A DNA stretch of 28,119 nucleotides from DATAXP01 sp036272935 (GCA_036272935.1 DATAXP010000164.1:1-28119); one strand, 5' to 3'. Counted from the stretch's first letter, positions 1 through 7,795 are shown. Notes: a model not told the origin generated them from the letters alone. Numbers and translations are program-made.

Positions 1-189
1 TGGCATAGCGATCGACAACGGCACCGCCATCGAGCCGCTCACCTCAGCAGCCGGAGCCGGCACAGGAGCGACCGCCGCAGGACGCGCCGCCTGTCCCGAT
101 ACCGATGGCCGCGCGGTACGCGGCACCGGCGGAGGCATCGATGACGGACGCGATTCAGGATTCAGCGAGATTTGCGACAATCGAGCCAC
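1..189 (-). CDS. Possible 5' part of a proline/alanine-rich protein (partial, runs off left edge)
   Basis: A minus-strand frame is open from just after a TAA at 277-279 to the left edge. Its conceptual product becomes rich in Pro, Ala, Ser and Val (for example PPPVPRTARPSVSG, then AAVAPVPAPAAEVSG), and its third codon positions are GC-rich over the last 45 codons. No ATG occurs before 136-138. The GTG at 187-189 is a plausible start, and no good Shine-Dalgarno site is visible for either. The composition resembles the proline-rich linker of the exported protein at 2674-4494, which is in the same orientation upstream. The plus-strand frame over the same bases is also open but has poorer codon bias. 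I do not recognise a family, and this could be non-coding. Confidence 0.3.
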   Translation of the reverse strand, partial: MARLSQISLNPESRPSSMPPPVPRTARPSVSGQAARPAAVAPVPAPAAEVSGSMAVPLSIAMP

Positions 190-419
190 CGTCTCGGAGG
201 GGCGTGTGCAGCCATCGACCAGGTTCGTCCGCCATTGCGCAGAGCACGTGCTCCGCTGCGCCGTCGCACGGAGGTCTTAAAGCTGCCCCCAGGATCATCT
301 TCCAGTTTAAGAGCATTCGCGGGAGAGGCAAGCAACTTCCCGCCACCCTGCCAAACTCACGGAAGCTGAACAATCGCTGCAACCCGTTGACACCAGCCCA
401 CGGACGGCTATCCGTGGGC

Positions 420-1544
420 CTAGAGAACCCGGTCCAGCCCGAACAACTCGCTCGGCAGTCCGCAAGTCCCCAGCGTCACCATGTCGGCGATTGCCTCGCC
501 TAGCACTGGGGTGAACTTGAATCCGTGCCCCGACAGCCCCGCCACCAATGCCACCCGCGGCTGCTCGTGGCATAGATCGACGATGAAATGCCGATCGGCC
601 GACATCGTATACATGCAGATCGCCCAGCGCATGCACTCGCGCGACAGGCCGGGGAGCGCGTGCCCGCAAAACTCCTCGATCCGCTGGCGGTCGGCCGCAT
701 GCAGCGCTCGATCGACCGCCGACGGATCGGCGACCACGGCGCCGCCGGTGTGTTCGGCGACCTTCACCCCTTCGGGCCCCAGTTGTGGAAAACCGTAAAA
801 GATGCCCTCGCTCGTCTCGAACAAAAACGCCGGACAGCCGCCCTCGGCACGGTAGTCGTCGGCCGTGGGTCGATACCACAACTGCGGTTTCCGCAACACC
901 TCGAGCCGCAGCCCCACCGCAGCCAACATCGCGCCGGCCCACGGCCCCGCCGTCACGATCAGGCTGCCGGCCGGGTAAGTGCCGCGGTCGGTCGTGACGG
1001 TGACGTCGGAATCGCCGGCGTGCCACTGCCGCGCGGGTTCGTCGTAGTGGATTTCGGCGCCGAGCCTGGCCGCCTCGTCGAGATGCGCCGCCACGCACGC
1101 TTCGACCCGCAAGTAGCCGGCGCGGCGCTCGAACACCGCGACGTTCCCTTCATCGACCACAAAGCCGCGGAAACGGGCCATCGCCTCGCGCGCCGTCAGC
1201 GATTCGACACTCAAGCCGTGCTCGTGGGCACTGGCCAGCACGCCACTAATCACTTCGCCGCCGGCGGGACCGATTTGCAACAGCCCAACTTCGTGCAACA
1301 GCTTTTGTCCCGTGTGCTGCTCCAGTGCGTGCCATAGCTCGTACGATCGCAGCACCAGCGGCACGTACGCCGGATGTTCGAAGTACGCCTGGCGAATAAT
1401 CCGCGTTTGACCGTGCGAGCTGCCACGATCATGCGCTCGGCCAAACTGCTCGATCCCCAGCACGCGCAGTCCTCGCTGCGCGAAGTGATACAGCGCCGCA
1501 GAACCGACGCCGCCGAGACCAAGCACGATTGCATCGTAGGGCAT
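420..1544 (-). CDS. solA: FAD-dependent sarcosine/N-methyltryptophan oxidase-type flavoprotein
   Basis: This 374-residue protein has the length and layout of monomeric sarcosine oxidase and N-methyl-L-tryptophan oxidase (DAO superfamily). These enzymes oxidatively demethylate N-methyl amino acids in the cytoplasm, giving formaldehyde and hydrogen peroxide. Visible motifs are the N-terminal dinucleotide-binding GLGGVGSA at about residues 9-16, the family segment GSSHGQTRIIRQAY at about 42-55, and near the C-terminus CMYTMSADRHFIVD. The Cys there (about residue 310) is placed like the residue that binds FAD covalently in MSOX/MTOX. GLSGHGFKFTPVLGE follows, also typical. The exact substrate cannot be read from sequence, so the gene symbol is a family label. 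The ATG directly abuts a C-rich heptamer array overlapping the end of holA, leaving no Shine-Dalgarno sequence. Co-transcription with holA (5-bp gap) is likely. Confidence 0.88.
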   Translation of the reverse strand: MPYDAIVLGLGGVGSAALYHFAQRGLRVLGIEQFGRAHDRGSSHGQTRIIRQAYFEHPAYVPLVLRSYELWHALEQHTGQKLLHEVGLLQIGPAGGEVISGVLASAHEHGLSVESLTAREAMARFRGFVVDEGNVAVFERRAGYLRVEACVAAHLDEAARLGAEIHYDEPARQWHAGDSDVTVTTDRGTYPAGSLIVTAGPWAGAMLAAVGLRLEVLRKPQLWYRPTADDYRAEGGCPAFLFETSEGIFYGFPQLGPEGVKVAEHTGGAVVADPSAVDRALHAADRQRIEEFCGHALPGLSRECMRWAICMYTMSADRHFIVDLCHEQPRVALVAGLSGHGFKFTPVLGEAIADMVTLGTCGLPSELFGLDRVL

Positions 1545-1572
1545 GGGGGCTAGGGGCTGGGGACTGGGGCGT
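1545..1572. repeat. Heptamer array 1 (4 units) at the holA stop / oxidase start
   Basis: Four consecutive degenerate 7-bp units, read on the plus strand as GGGGGCT, AGGGGCT, GGGGACT and GGGGCGT. The array supplies the TAG stop of holA (1550-1552) and ends exactly at the start codon of the oxidase gene (1542-1544). It is the first of eight such arrays in the window. Confidence 0.75.
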
Positions 1573-2620
1573 CCACATGCCTGCGCGGATCACCGGCTTT
1601 CGATAATCGCGCCACCAGCCGCTCCAGCTCGACGCGTGCGCGCCAGCGCTGCGAGCTATGCCCCTTGAGCGCTAAGTCGGCCTCGAGCAACCAGCGATAC
1701 AACCTGCCGGCCCGCTGGCGACCGAGTTGCTTGAGCTGCCCCTCCGCCTTGGCGACGATGAACGGCTTGAACCCCGCTGCTTCGAGTGCCGCGCGCAGAT
1801 TCGGACGGCGGCGATCAGCCTCGGCCTGCTCGATCATGCGCGCCGCGGCCGCGAACCGGCGCAGCGTCGAACCGATCTGCCCCAGCAAGGCGATCGGTTC
1901 CTCTCCCGACAGCAGCAAGCGATCGAGCTGCGCCAGCGCCGTCGCGGCGTCGCCGGCCAGCGCGGCATCGAGCATCTCCCAGGTCGTCTGCGTTCGCCAA
2001 CTGCCGACGTGCCGTTGCACGCTCTCGGCGGTGATCGGCGCCTGCGGCCCAGCCATCGCGGCCAACTTCGCGAGTTCCTGGTCGAGCAGCCCGACTTCGG
2101 GCCCCACGATATCGACCAGCGTCTCTGCAGCAGGACGCTCTAGCTTTGCTCCGTGTGCCGCGCGGGCCCGGCCGACCAGCCACTTCGTCAGCGCCGCCTG
2201 CTGCGGAGCGCTGCAATCGGTTGCCAGGCCGTCGGCCGCCACCGCCTTGTACAGCTTCGTATTGCTGGGCCACGAACGGACGTCAAGCACCAGCACGCCG
2301 TGATGCTTCGGCCGACGCAGGTAGTCCTCCAACGCCGTGCGATGCTTCGAGACAAAATCGTCCGCATCTTCGACGATCACCAGCCGCGGTCCACCGCCGA
2401 ACAGCGATCCGGTCGACAACTCGTCGAACACGTCGCGCGGCTCGGCGTCGGCGTCGAGCACGCTGCGGGCGAACTCGTCACCGCCCAGCACGAGCTCTTG
2501 CAACCGGGCGATCACCAGGCGGCGGAAGAACGGCTCGTCGCCGAAGGCCACGCAGACGGCCGGCACAGTCGCCGGTGCGGCAGCTTCGAGAAAGTCGATC
2601 GCCGTGAGCACGCGCGTCAT
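1550..2620 (-). CDS. holA: DNA polymerase III, delta subunit
   Basis: The 356-residue product matches the delta subunit of the clamp-loader complex, which opens the beta sliding clamp during chromosome replication. Recognisable family features are FGDEPFFRR near residue 27 (the usual EPF start of domain I), GGPRLVIVEDADDFV at about 75-90, a hydrophobic strand plus VRSWPSNTKLYKAV, and the helical collar region with GEEPIALLGQIGSTLRRF at about 245-265. Delta lacks a Walker motif, consistent with none being seen here. Length is normal for the family. The C-terminus (APVPSP) is encoded by a heptamer repeat array that provides the stop codon, so the last few residues are probably repeat-derived. 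ATG at 2618-2620; the gene lies 53 bp after the exported-protein gene in the same direction. Confidence 0.88.
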   Translation of the reverse strand: MTRVLTAIDFLEAAAPATVPAVCVAFGDEPFFRRLVIARLQELVLGGDEFARSVLDADAEPRDVFDELSTGSLFGGGPRLVIVEDADDFVSKHRTALEDYLRRPKHHGVLVLDVRSWPSNTKLYKAVAADGLATDCSAPQQAALTKWLVGRARAAHGAKLERPAAETLVDIVGPEVGLLDQELAKLAAMAGPQAPITAESVQRHVGSWRTQTTWEMLDAALAGDAATALAQLDRLLLSGEEPIALLGQIGSTLRRFAAAARMIEQAEADRRRPNLRAALEAAGFKPFIVAKAEGQLKQLGRQRAGRLYRWLLEADLALKGHSSQRWRARVELERLVARLSKAGDPRRHVDAPVPSP

Positions 2621-2673
2621 GCCCGGCAGTTTAACGCATCGGGCGCCGTGCGTCGCGAGTCGGCGGGCGGTTC

Positions 2674-4494
2674 CTAAAAGTCCGCAGCGTCGGCGATCGG
2701 GCGGACGTTGAGAATCCGCCCTTGCGGCCGGGCACGCTCGATCGACACCGGATCCGTCAGCTCGTCAATCGCGACGTTCCCCGCTTCGTCGCGCACTTCG
2801 AGCCGCAGGTACACCTTGTCGGCAGCGCGACGGTCGAGTCGCCACACGTAGCGGCCCGTGTTCTCCAGCCCCGCGGCAATCGTCGACCACGGCCCGGATG
2901 GCGACGCACCAAATAGCAGCGTCACCGGGCGGGCGGCGAGTTTCGGATCGTTGGCCTCCCAGCGGATCGTCAACTCGCCGGTGCGTCCATCGGCCGCAAT
3001 CTCATCGGGCAGTAGCCGTGCCGTCGGCTTCGACGTGTCGACGCCGACCCACAGCTCGGGCAGTTCGCCATCATGCGGCTCGGGACTGCGCAGTCCCGAG
3101 CTGGTTTCGATCACCATGCGGAAGCCATACAGCCCCTCGCCATCAACCGTGGCGACCAGCGGGCTACGCGAATCGTCGTCGATCGAGAATCGCCGCCAGC
3201 TTCTGCCCCCATCGCGAGTGCCCCACAACTCGACCTTGCAGATGCCGTCGCTCCCGACGGCCGAGATGTCGTACTCCAGCTCGAAGCGCAGCCGATTGAC
3301 CATCCGCGGGTGCACCCCTGCGGGCAACAGATCGGTCGCCGACGACGACGCGGCGAACATCGCCGGCTTCGAGGAATCGGCGAGTTGCAGCTCGGGCTTG
3401 TGTTCGGAAGTGGCCACATCGGTTGTGGCAGGCATAGTAGGCGGTGACGGCTCGATGCGCGAATCGACCGTCTGCGGCACCGGTACCTGGTCGGCGGGAA
3501 TCTGTTTGCCCGCGGTCGTCGTGGCGATGTCAGCCGATGGCGGCAGGGCCGCCGAGTTCGACGACTCGCGGCGTGCCACGCCCTCGGGAAGTTCTTCGGC
3601 CTGGACGGGCGGCAGCGGCACCGGCATCGCGGCGCTGGCCGGAGGATATGCATCCGAGCGTGGGAATGCAGTCGGCATCGACGGTGGATGCCGCGCCTCG
3701 GTCAACGACGAGCCTGCGGGGAGCGACACCGCCCGGCTAGATGCACCGGCCGGCTCGGGTGTTCCAACCGGCTCGCCCGGCGGCAGCTGATCGACCAGTG
3801 GATCGCCCGCCGGCGACGCCTGCGGTGCGACCTCGGCCTGGCTGTAGGTCTTGTTGCCGGCCTGGTCGGAAATCTCGACACGGATCGCGATCGGCACGCT
3901 CGACGACTCGGGCCACCAGGTGCTCTCGCCGCGGAACGCATCGCCGGTGCTCTGCGTTTGCAGGGCATCGATCGCCACCGGCTGCCATCCATCGCGGCTG
4001 CCGAGGGGCTGATACGAAAGCTTGAGGCTGTCGCGTCGCAGGTTGGCATCGGCGGCTCGCCAGCGGGCGCGCACCTCGCCGGCGTTGCCACGGTTCGCTT
4101 CCAATTCGAGCGTGGGAATCTTGGTGTCGACGATCACTTTGAGTTCAGGCAGCGGCGGCGATTCGGGACGCAACCGGCCGCGCGGATCGACGGTCCGCAC
4201 CAGGAACCAGTACTCGCCGTCGCCAGCCGAGCGGTAGGTGAACCGCCCCGCGCTGGGATTGACTTTGGCGGCCAATCGCCACGAGGCGCCGCGATCGGAC
4301 GAGACGTGCAATTGCACTTCGACCGGTGCAGTGTCGGCCGAGCGTGCCGACTCGACCTTGAACGGAATCGAGAAGGTCGTCTGCCGTGTGGAGACGGTGG
4401 TGGGAGCTGCCGCTGAGACGGCAGGCTCGGCGCGTGCCGCCGCCAGCGCGCCGGCGCAGACTACGATCGTCGTGGCGATCCCCCCGAACCGCAT
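2674..4494 (-). CDS. Exported protein with two homologous Ig-like/sugar-binding-type modules and a Pro-rich linker; function unknown
   Basis: The 606-residue product begins with a signal-peptide-like segment (Arg at residue 2, hydrophobic ATTIVVCAGALAAARA, cleavage near AEP). Two related beta-rich modules follow, at about residues 30-225 and 396-606. Both contain a SSDRGASW / TRDGGRSW turn, a VDTKIPTLELE / VDTSKPTARLL motif, an ARWRAADANL / IRWEANDPKL strand, and end with an EISDQAGNKT / EVRDEAGNVA signature. They look like an internal duplication of an Ig-like or fibronectin-like fold. The connecting region (about 226-390) is low-complexity, rich in Pro, Ala, Ser and Thr, and probably extended. 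No catalytic motif was found. A cell-surface or periplasmic structural or adhesive role is possible but is inference. The stop follows RPIADAADF; co-transcription with holA is possible. Confidence 0.75.
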   Translation of the reverse strand: MRFGGIATTIVVCAGALAAARAEPAVSAAAPTTVSTRQTTFSIPFKVESARSADTAPVEVQLHVSSDRGASWRLAAKVNPSAGRFTYRSAGDGEYWFLVRTVDPRGRLRPESPPLPELKVIVDTKIPTLELEANRGNAGEVRARWRAADANLRRDSLKLSYQPLGSRDGWQPVAIDALQTQSTGDAFRGESTWWPESSSVPIAIRVEISDQAGNKTYSQAEVAPQASPAGDPLVDQLPPGEPVGTPEPAGASSRAVSLPAGSSLTEARHPPSMPTAFPRSDAYPPASAAMPVPLPPVQAEELPEGVARRESSNSAALPPSADIATTTAGKQIPADQVPVPQTVDSRIEPSPPTMPATTDVATSEHKPELQLADSSKPAMFAASSSATDLLPAGVHPRMVNRLRFELEYDISAVGSDGICKVELWGTRDGGRSWRRFSIDDDSRSPLVATVDGEGLYGFRMVIETSSGLRSPEPHDGELPELWVGVDTSKPTARLLPDEIAADGRTGELTIRWEANDPKLAARPVTLLFGASPSGPWSTIAAGLENTGRYVWRLDRRAADKVYLRLEVRDEAGNVAIDELTDPVSIERARPQGRILNVRPIADAADF

Positions 4495-4648
4495 GGCATC
4501 CGTTCCTGCGGGAAAAGGAACTGTCTCTTTCGCTCTATCGGCGGGCCGAAACGGGGCACTTGAAGGGGAGATTCCGCCGGTAGCGGCGAGGTAAGCAGGC
4601 GAAACTTTGCGGCCGCGCGAGCCGCTTCCAACCTGCTATCTACCGCTT

Positions 4649-5305
4649 CTAGCTCGACATGCTGGCGCGGGTGCGGCGCAACACGTCGACATATTGGCGA
4701 GCCAACGATTCGATTCGTCCCAGGTCGCGTTTGGCCACCGCCGAGGGTTCGACCAGCGAGCTACCAAGCCCCAGGGCACACGCGCCGGCCTGCAAGAACG
4801 CGGCCGCCGTATCGAGATTCACTCCGCCGGTCGGCAGCAGCCGAATCTGCGGCAACGGTCCGCGCACCGCCTTGAGATAGCCAGGGCCCAGCGAATCGCA
4901 CGGGAACACTTTCACCACATCGGCGCCCGCCTGCCAGGCATGCACGATCTCGGTCGGCGTGAGCGCTCCGGGGAGCACCGCCTTATCGTAGCGGCGGCAA
5001 AGCTCGATCACTTCCAGGTTCACCACCGGCGACACCACGAACTCGGCCCCTGAAAGAATCGCGATCCGCGCGGTCTCGGAATCGAGCACCGTGCCTGCCC
5101 CCAGCAACACACGATTGCCGAGCTTCCCCGCCACTTGCTCGAGCACACGATGCGCCTGCGGCACGGTGAACGTCACTTCGATCACGTCGATGCCGGCCCC
5201 GGCCAGGCACTCGACCACGTCGACCAGTTGGCTGCCATCGGCGGCGCGCAGGATCGCCACGATGCCGGTGTCGAACAGCCGTTGCAGTTGGTCTTGTTTT
5301 GCCAT
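4649..5305 (-). CDS. eda: Bifunctional 4-hydroxy-2-oxoglutarate / 2-dehydro-3-deoxy-6-phosphogluconate aldolase
   Basis: A class I (Schiff-base) aldolase of about 218 residues. In the Entner-Doudoroff pathway it cleaves KDPG to pyruvate and glyceraldehyde 3-phosphate, and it also acts on 4-hydroxy-2-oxoglutarate. The family signatures appear in order: GIVAILRA at the N-terminus, IDVIEVTFTVPQA containing the catalytic Glu, LLGAGTVLD with the conserved Thr, VVKVFPCDSLGP with the Schiff-base Lys, and LLPTGGVNLD for phosphate binding. I chose the ATG at 5303-5305 (MAKQDQLQ); an in-frame ATG at 5312-5314 would add three residues. A frame extending to 5368 is rejected because its first residues are encoded by an intergenic GGTGGGC hairpin repeat. 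No other Entner-Doudoroff gene is nearby. The TAG stop sits in sequence that may be a weak heptamer array. Confidence 0.92.
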   Translation of the reverse strand: MAKQDQLQRLFDTGIVAILRAADGSQLVDVVECLAGAGIDVIEVTFTVPQAHRVLEQVAGKLGNRVLLGAGTVLDSETARIAILSGAEFVVSPVVNLEVIELCRRYDKAVLPGALTPTEIVHAWQAGADVVKVFPCDSLGPGYLKAVRGPLPQIRLLPTGGVNLDTAAAFLQAGACALGLGSSLVEPSAVAKRDLGRIESLARQYVDVLRRTRASMSS

Positions 5306-5340
5306 GGCGGTCATCTCAGGTGTTCGATATTTCGGCCAGC

Positions 5341-5384
5341 TGTAGGGTGGGCTTCGCCCACCAAGCACAGGAACGTGCGGTGGG
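5341..5384. repeat. Dispersed GTGGGC-type palindromic repeat
   Basis: The trpD-eda spacer contains GGTGGGC-TTC-GCCCACC, a 7-bp stem with a 3-base loop, followed by a second GGTGGGC at 5379-5385 that reaches the trpD stop codon. This type of GTAGGGTGGGC/GCCCACC element recurs between genes in many bacterial genomes; I can show only this one copy in the window. It may also slow or end transcription after trpD, but it has no T-tract on the minus strand. Confidence 0.55.
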
Positions 5385-5385
5385 C

Positions 5386-6405
5386 TCAGTTATTTGACAT
5401 TTCGGCCAGCTTCCGCAGCAAGTCGTTCGCGGCGCCAGAGTCGATCGCTTCGGTAGCAAGCTTCGCCCCGGCGGTTAGCGACTCGGCGCGACCGGCGATC
5501 CATACCGCGGCAGCGGCGTTGGCGACGACAATATCGTGCGGCGGGCCGTGCCGGCCGGCGAGGATATCGCGGATCATCGCGGCGCTGGGCTCGGGGCCGT
5601 CGATTTTCATGCAGTCGAGGCTGGCCACTACGAGGCCGAAATCGGCAGGCTCGATGGTCCGCTCGGTGAGCGTATTGCCGGCGATCTCGGTCGCACGTGT
5701 GGGGCCGGCTAGCGTGATCTCGTCCAAGCCGTCGTCGCCGCGCACAACCAAGGCCCGGCGAACCCCCAGCCGCCGCAACGCCTCGGCCAGCAGGGGGCGC
5801 AGCTCGGCGCGCCCGACGCCGAGCAACTGGAACGGCGCGGCGGCCGGATTGGTGAGCGGTCCTAGCAAATTGAAGATCGTCGGCATGCCGAGTTGCCGGC
5901 GCACTTCGGCCACGCGCTTCATCGCGCCGTGCACCAGCGGCGCGAAGCAAAAGCAGATGCCCAATCGATCGAGGCACGCCTCGACGCGAGGCACGTCGGC
6001 GTTCACGTTCACGCCCAACGCCTCGAGCACGTCGGCACTGCCGCTGCGGCTGGTCGCCCGACGGTTGCCGTGTTTGGCGACCGGCACGCCTGCCGCGGCG
6101 GTCACGATCGCCGCGGCGGTGCTGATGTTGAACGTGCCGGAGGCGTCACCACCGGTGCCGCAGGTGTCGATCACCCCTTCGCGCGAGGTGCGGATCGCCG
6201 TCATGTGCCGCCGCATGGCCAGCGCGGCTCCGGCAATCTCGTCGACCGTCGGCCCCTTGTGATGCAGCGCCGTCAGCAGCATCGCGATCTCGGCGTCGCT
6301 CCAGTCGCCGCGCAAGATGCCGTCGATCGCCGTGGCCATTTCGTCCTGCGTGAGATTCTCGCCGGCACTCGCTCGACCGATCAGCTTATGGATTGCGTTG
6401 TTCAT
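5386..6405 (-). CDS. trpD: Anthranilate phosphoribosyltransferase
   Basis: The 339-residue product has the normal length of TrpD, which transfers phosphoribosyl from PRPP to anthranilate in the second step of tryptophan synthesis. Visible signatures are the PRPP-binding CGTGGDASGTFNIST at about residues 82-96, AKHGNRRATSRSGSADVLEALG with the conserved His-Gly-Asn and Arg-Ser residues at about 110-131, and the LGPLTNPA loop at about 180. The metal-binding acidic pair region is GDDGLDEI at about 224-231, where Asp-Glu is conserved. No other trp genes are in the window, so the pathway is scattered, as is common outside enteric bacteria. No leader peptide, attenuator or T-box was seen upstream; the upstream region is occupied by a dispersed repeat. 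The ATG at 6403-6405 is well supported by the family's N-terminal helix. Confidence 0.95.
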   Translation of the reverse strand: MNNAIHKLIGRASAGENLTQDEMATAIDGILRGDWSDAEIAMLLTALHHKGPTVDEIAGAALAMRRHMTAIRTSREGVIDTCGTGGDASGTFNISTAAAIVTAAAGVPVAKHGNRRATSRSGSADVLEALGVNVNADVPRVEACLDRLGICFCFAPLVHGAMKRVAEVRRQLGMPTIFNLLGPLTNPAAAPFQLLGVGRAELRPLLAEALRRLGVRRALVVRGDDGLDEITLAGPTRATEIAGNTLTERTIEPADFGLVVASLDCMKIDGPEPSAAMIRDILAGRHGPPHDIVVANAAAAVWIAGRAESLTAGAKLATEAIDSGAANDLLRKLAEMSNN

Positions 6406-6419
6406 TGCGTTCCATCAAG

Positions 6420-6543
6420 CCATCTCCCTCCGGGAGAAGGTGGCCGAAGGCCGGATGAGGGTGAAGCGGCACCGACGCCGAGTAACCGCTTCACCCTCGC
6501 CCGGGTCGCCGCCGCGACCCACCCGCTCCCGAAGGGAGAGGGG
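6420..6543. repeat. Dispersed GGGAGA hairpin repeat, copy 1 (intergenic)
   Basis: This element in the trpD / nucleoside-hydrolase gap starts with TCTCCCTCCGGGAGA (a hairpin), continues with GGTGGCCGAAGGCCGGATGA, and ends with CTCCCGAAGGGAGAGGGG, another hairpin. Its first 41 bases (6423-6463) match 23063-23103, inside the giant kinase gene, at 39 of 41 positions. The two genes that flank this copy are divergent, so the repeat occupies the region where their promoters should lie. Confidence 0.75.
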
Positions 6544-6619
6544 TTCAACAGGATTCACTCATCGTATCGTTGACCGCGATCATGCAACATCCACTCTACC
6601 CTCGGCGGGCGCACTCCCC

Positions 6620-6625
6620 TACAAT
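6620..6625 (+). promoter_or_regulatory. Possible -10 box (TACAAT) close to the nucleoside-hydrolase start
   Basis: TACAAT ends 10 bases before the ATG at 6636, so transcription would begin at or almost at the start codon and give a near-leaderless message. No -35 box at normal spacing is visible. Weak evidence only. Confidence 0.25.
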
Positions 6626-6635
6626 CGCGGCCATC

Positions 6636-7574
6636 ATGGCACGGAAGGTCATTCTCGATATCGATCCTGGGATCGACGGCGCGGTGGCGCTCACGCTGGC
6701 GTTGTTCGATCCGCGGCTGGACGTGATCGCCGTGACGGCGGTCGCCGGCAGCCTGAGTGCCGAGCAGGCAAGCCGCAACGTTGTGGCCTTGGTCGAGCAA
6801 CTCGATCCGCCGCGCTGGCCGCGGATCGGCGTGGCGGCTGAGCCAGAAGAGGCGCCGGCCGGCGGCGGGCTCAGCTCGCTGTACGGGGCCGACGGCCTTG
6901 GAGGGGCCGATTTTCCGGTAGCCGAGCTGCACCATCAGCACCCAGCCGAGAAGGTGATCAGCGATGAGCTACGCAAGGACGCCGAATCGATCACGCTGGT
7001 GGCGTTAGGACCGCTAACGAACGTGGCGCATGTGCTCAGGCGCGACCCGCAATTGGCAACGCGCTTAGGTCAATTGGTCATGCGGGCCGGTACCGTTCGC
7101 GCGCCAGGCGACGTCACGCCAGCCGCCGAGTTCAACGTCTACTTCGATCCGCGTGCGGCGCGCGAGGTGCTGCGTTCGCGGACCACGAAGGTCGTCGTAC
7201 CGCTCGACGCGACGGCCCAGGTGATCATGGACTTCGGTTTTCTCAACAAGCTGCCTGCCGAGATGACCGCACCGGGGCGCCTGCTTCGCAAGATTCTGCC
7301 GGTGGCATATCGAGCGCATCGGCAAGAGCGCGGCATCGAAGGCATTTACTTGCACGCAGCCGTCGGCCTGTTGGCTGTGCTCGAGCCGCATTTGTTCACC
7401 TTGCAGCCGATGCCCGGCGACGTCGAGACGGCCGGCGAATTGACCAGCGGCGTGACGGTGTTCGATCGCCGTCAGGCGCCCGAATGGCGTCCAAACATGG
7501 ACGTAGCGCTCGAGGTCGACGCCCACGGTGCCGCAGCGGCGATCGTACGCCTGCTCGCTCAAGCAGGCGCTTAA
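6636..7574 (+). CDS. Nucleoside hydrolase (IUNH family) homologue with altered calcium site
   Basis: The 312-residue product has the inosine-uridine nucleoside hydrolase fold signatures: DIDPGID near the N-terminus, ALGPLTNVAHVL in the middle, AEFNVYFDPRAAREVL with the conserved Asn, and a C-terminal YLHAAVGLLAV. The family cleaves N-glycosidic bonds of nucleosides or related ribosides in salvage. Two normally invariant positions differ. The DxDPGxDD motif reads DIDPGIDG (Gly15 in place of the second Asp), and the C-terminal HD pair reads His240-Ala241. Both missing Asp residues bind the active-site calcium and ribose in characterised enzymes, while Asp8, Asp10 and Asp14 remain. Activity or substrate may therefore differ. 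I chose the ATG at 6636 because the N-terminus MARKVILDIDPG then starts like other family members; an upstream frame start at 6570 adds residues without family character. Confidence 0.8.
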   Translation: MARKVILDIDPGIDGAVALTLALFDPRLDVIAVTAVAGSLSAEQASRNVVALVEQLDPPRWPRIGVAAEPEEAPAGGGLSSLYGADGLGGADFPVAELHHQHPAEKVISDELRKDAESITLVALGPLTNVAHVLRRDPQLATRLGQLVMRAGTVRAPGDVTPAAEFNVYFDPRAAREVLRSRTTKVVVPLDATAQVIMDFGFLNKLPAEMTAPGRLLRKILPVAYRAHRQERGIEGIYLHAAVGLLAVLEPHLFTLQPMPGDVETAGELTSGVTVFDRRQAPEWRPNMDVALEVDAHGAAAAIVRLLAQAGA

Positions 7575-7610
7575 AGACGGCCATGAAGACACAAAGGTCA
7601 CGAAGAAGCG
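7571..7610. repeat. CACGAAG-type dispersed repeat, copy 1
   Basis: The segment TTAAAGACGGCCATGAAGAC followed by ACAAAGGTCACGAAGAAG is a degenerate copy of the purine-rich (AC)CACGAAGRACACGAAG element. It begins in the stop codon of the nucleoside-hydrolase gene. A second copy in the same orientation stands at 7796-7830. Confidence 0.55.
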
Positions 7611-7684
7611 ACTACTGCCAGCAATTTGTCTACTTCGTGCCTTGTATGTTGCCAAAAGGATCTTGAGCGCGTTCACTGGAGCGT

Positions 7685-7718
7685 GCTCGTTCCGCTGCTG
7701 CGCAGCAGCGGAACGAGC
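7685..7718. repeat. Perfect 34-bp palindrome
   Basis: GCTCGTTCCGCTGCTGC at 7685-7701 is followed with no loop by its exact reverse complement at 7702-7718. There is no T-tract on either side, so it is not a typical intrinsic terminator. It stands mid-way in the 265-bp gap between the nucleoside-hydrolase and cobalamin-binding genes, between the two CACGAAG repeats. It could be a protein-binding site, a REP-like unit or an insertion remnant. Confidence 0.8.
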
Positions 7719-7795
7719 GGCCGGCGAGAGTTCGATCGTGCTTTGGTGCCTGGACACCGTCAAAATGCATGAACCTCGGTTCGCGGTCCATTTTT

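Noticed and set aside
5306..5368. N-terminal extension of the aldolase
   Set aside because: The first residues come from the GGTGGGC hairpin repeat; the family starts at MAKQ.
6406..6635. trp attenuator or T-box before trpD
   Set aside because: No Trp-codon leader peptide or T-box sequence was seen; the region is a dispersed repeat.
7685..7718. Intrinsic terminator
   Set aside because: There is no T-tract on either strand and no loop; kept as a palindrome only.
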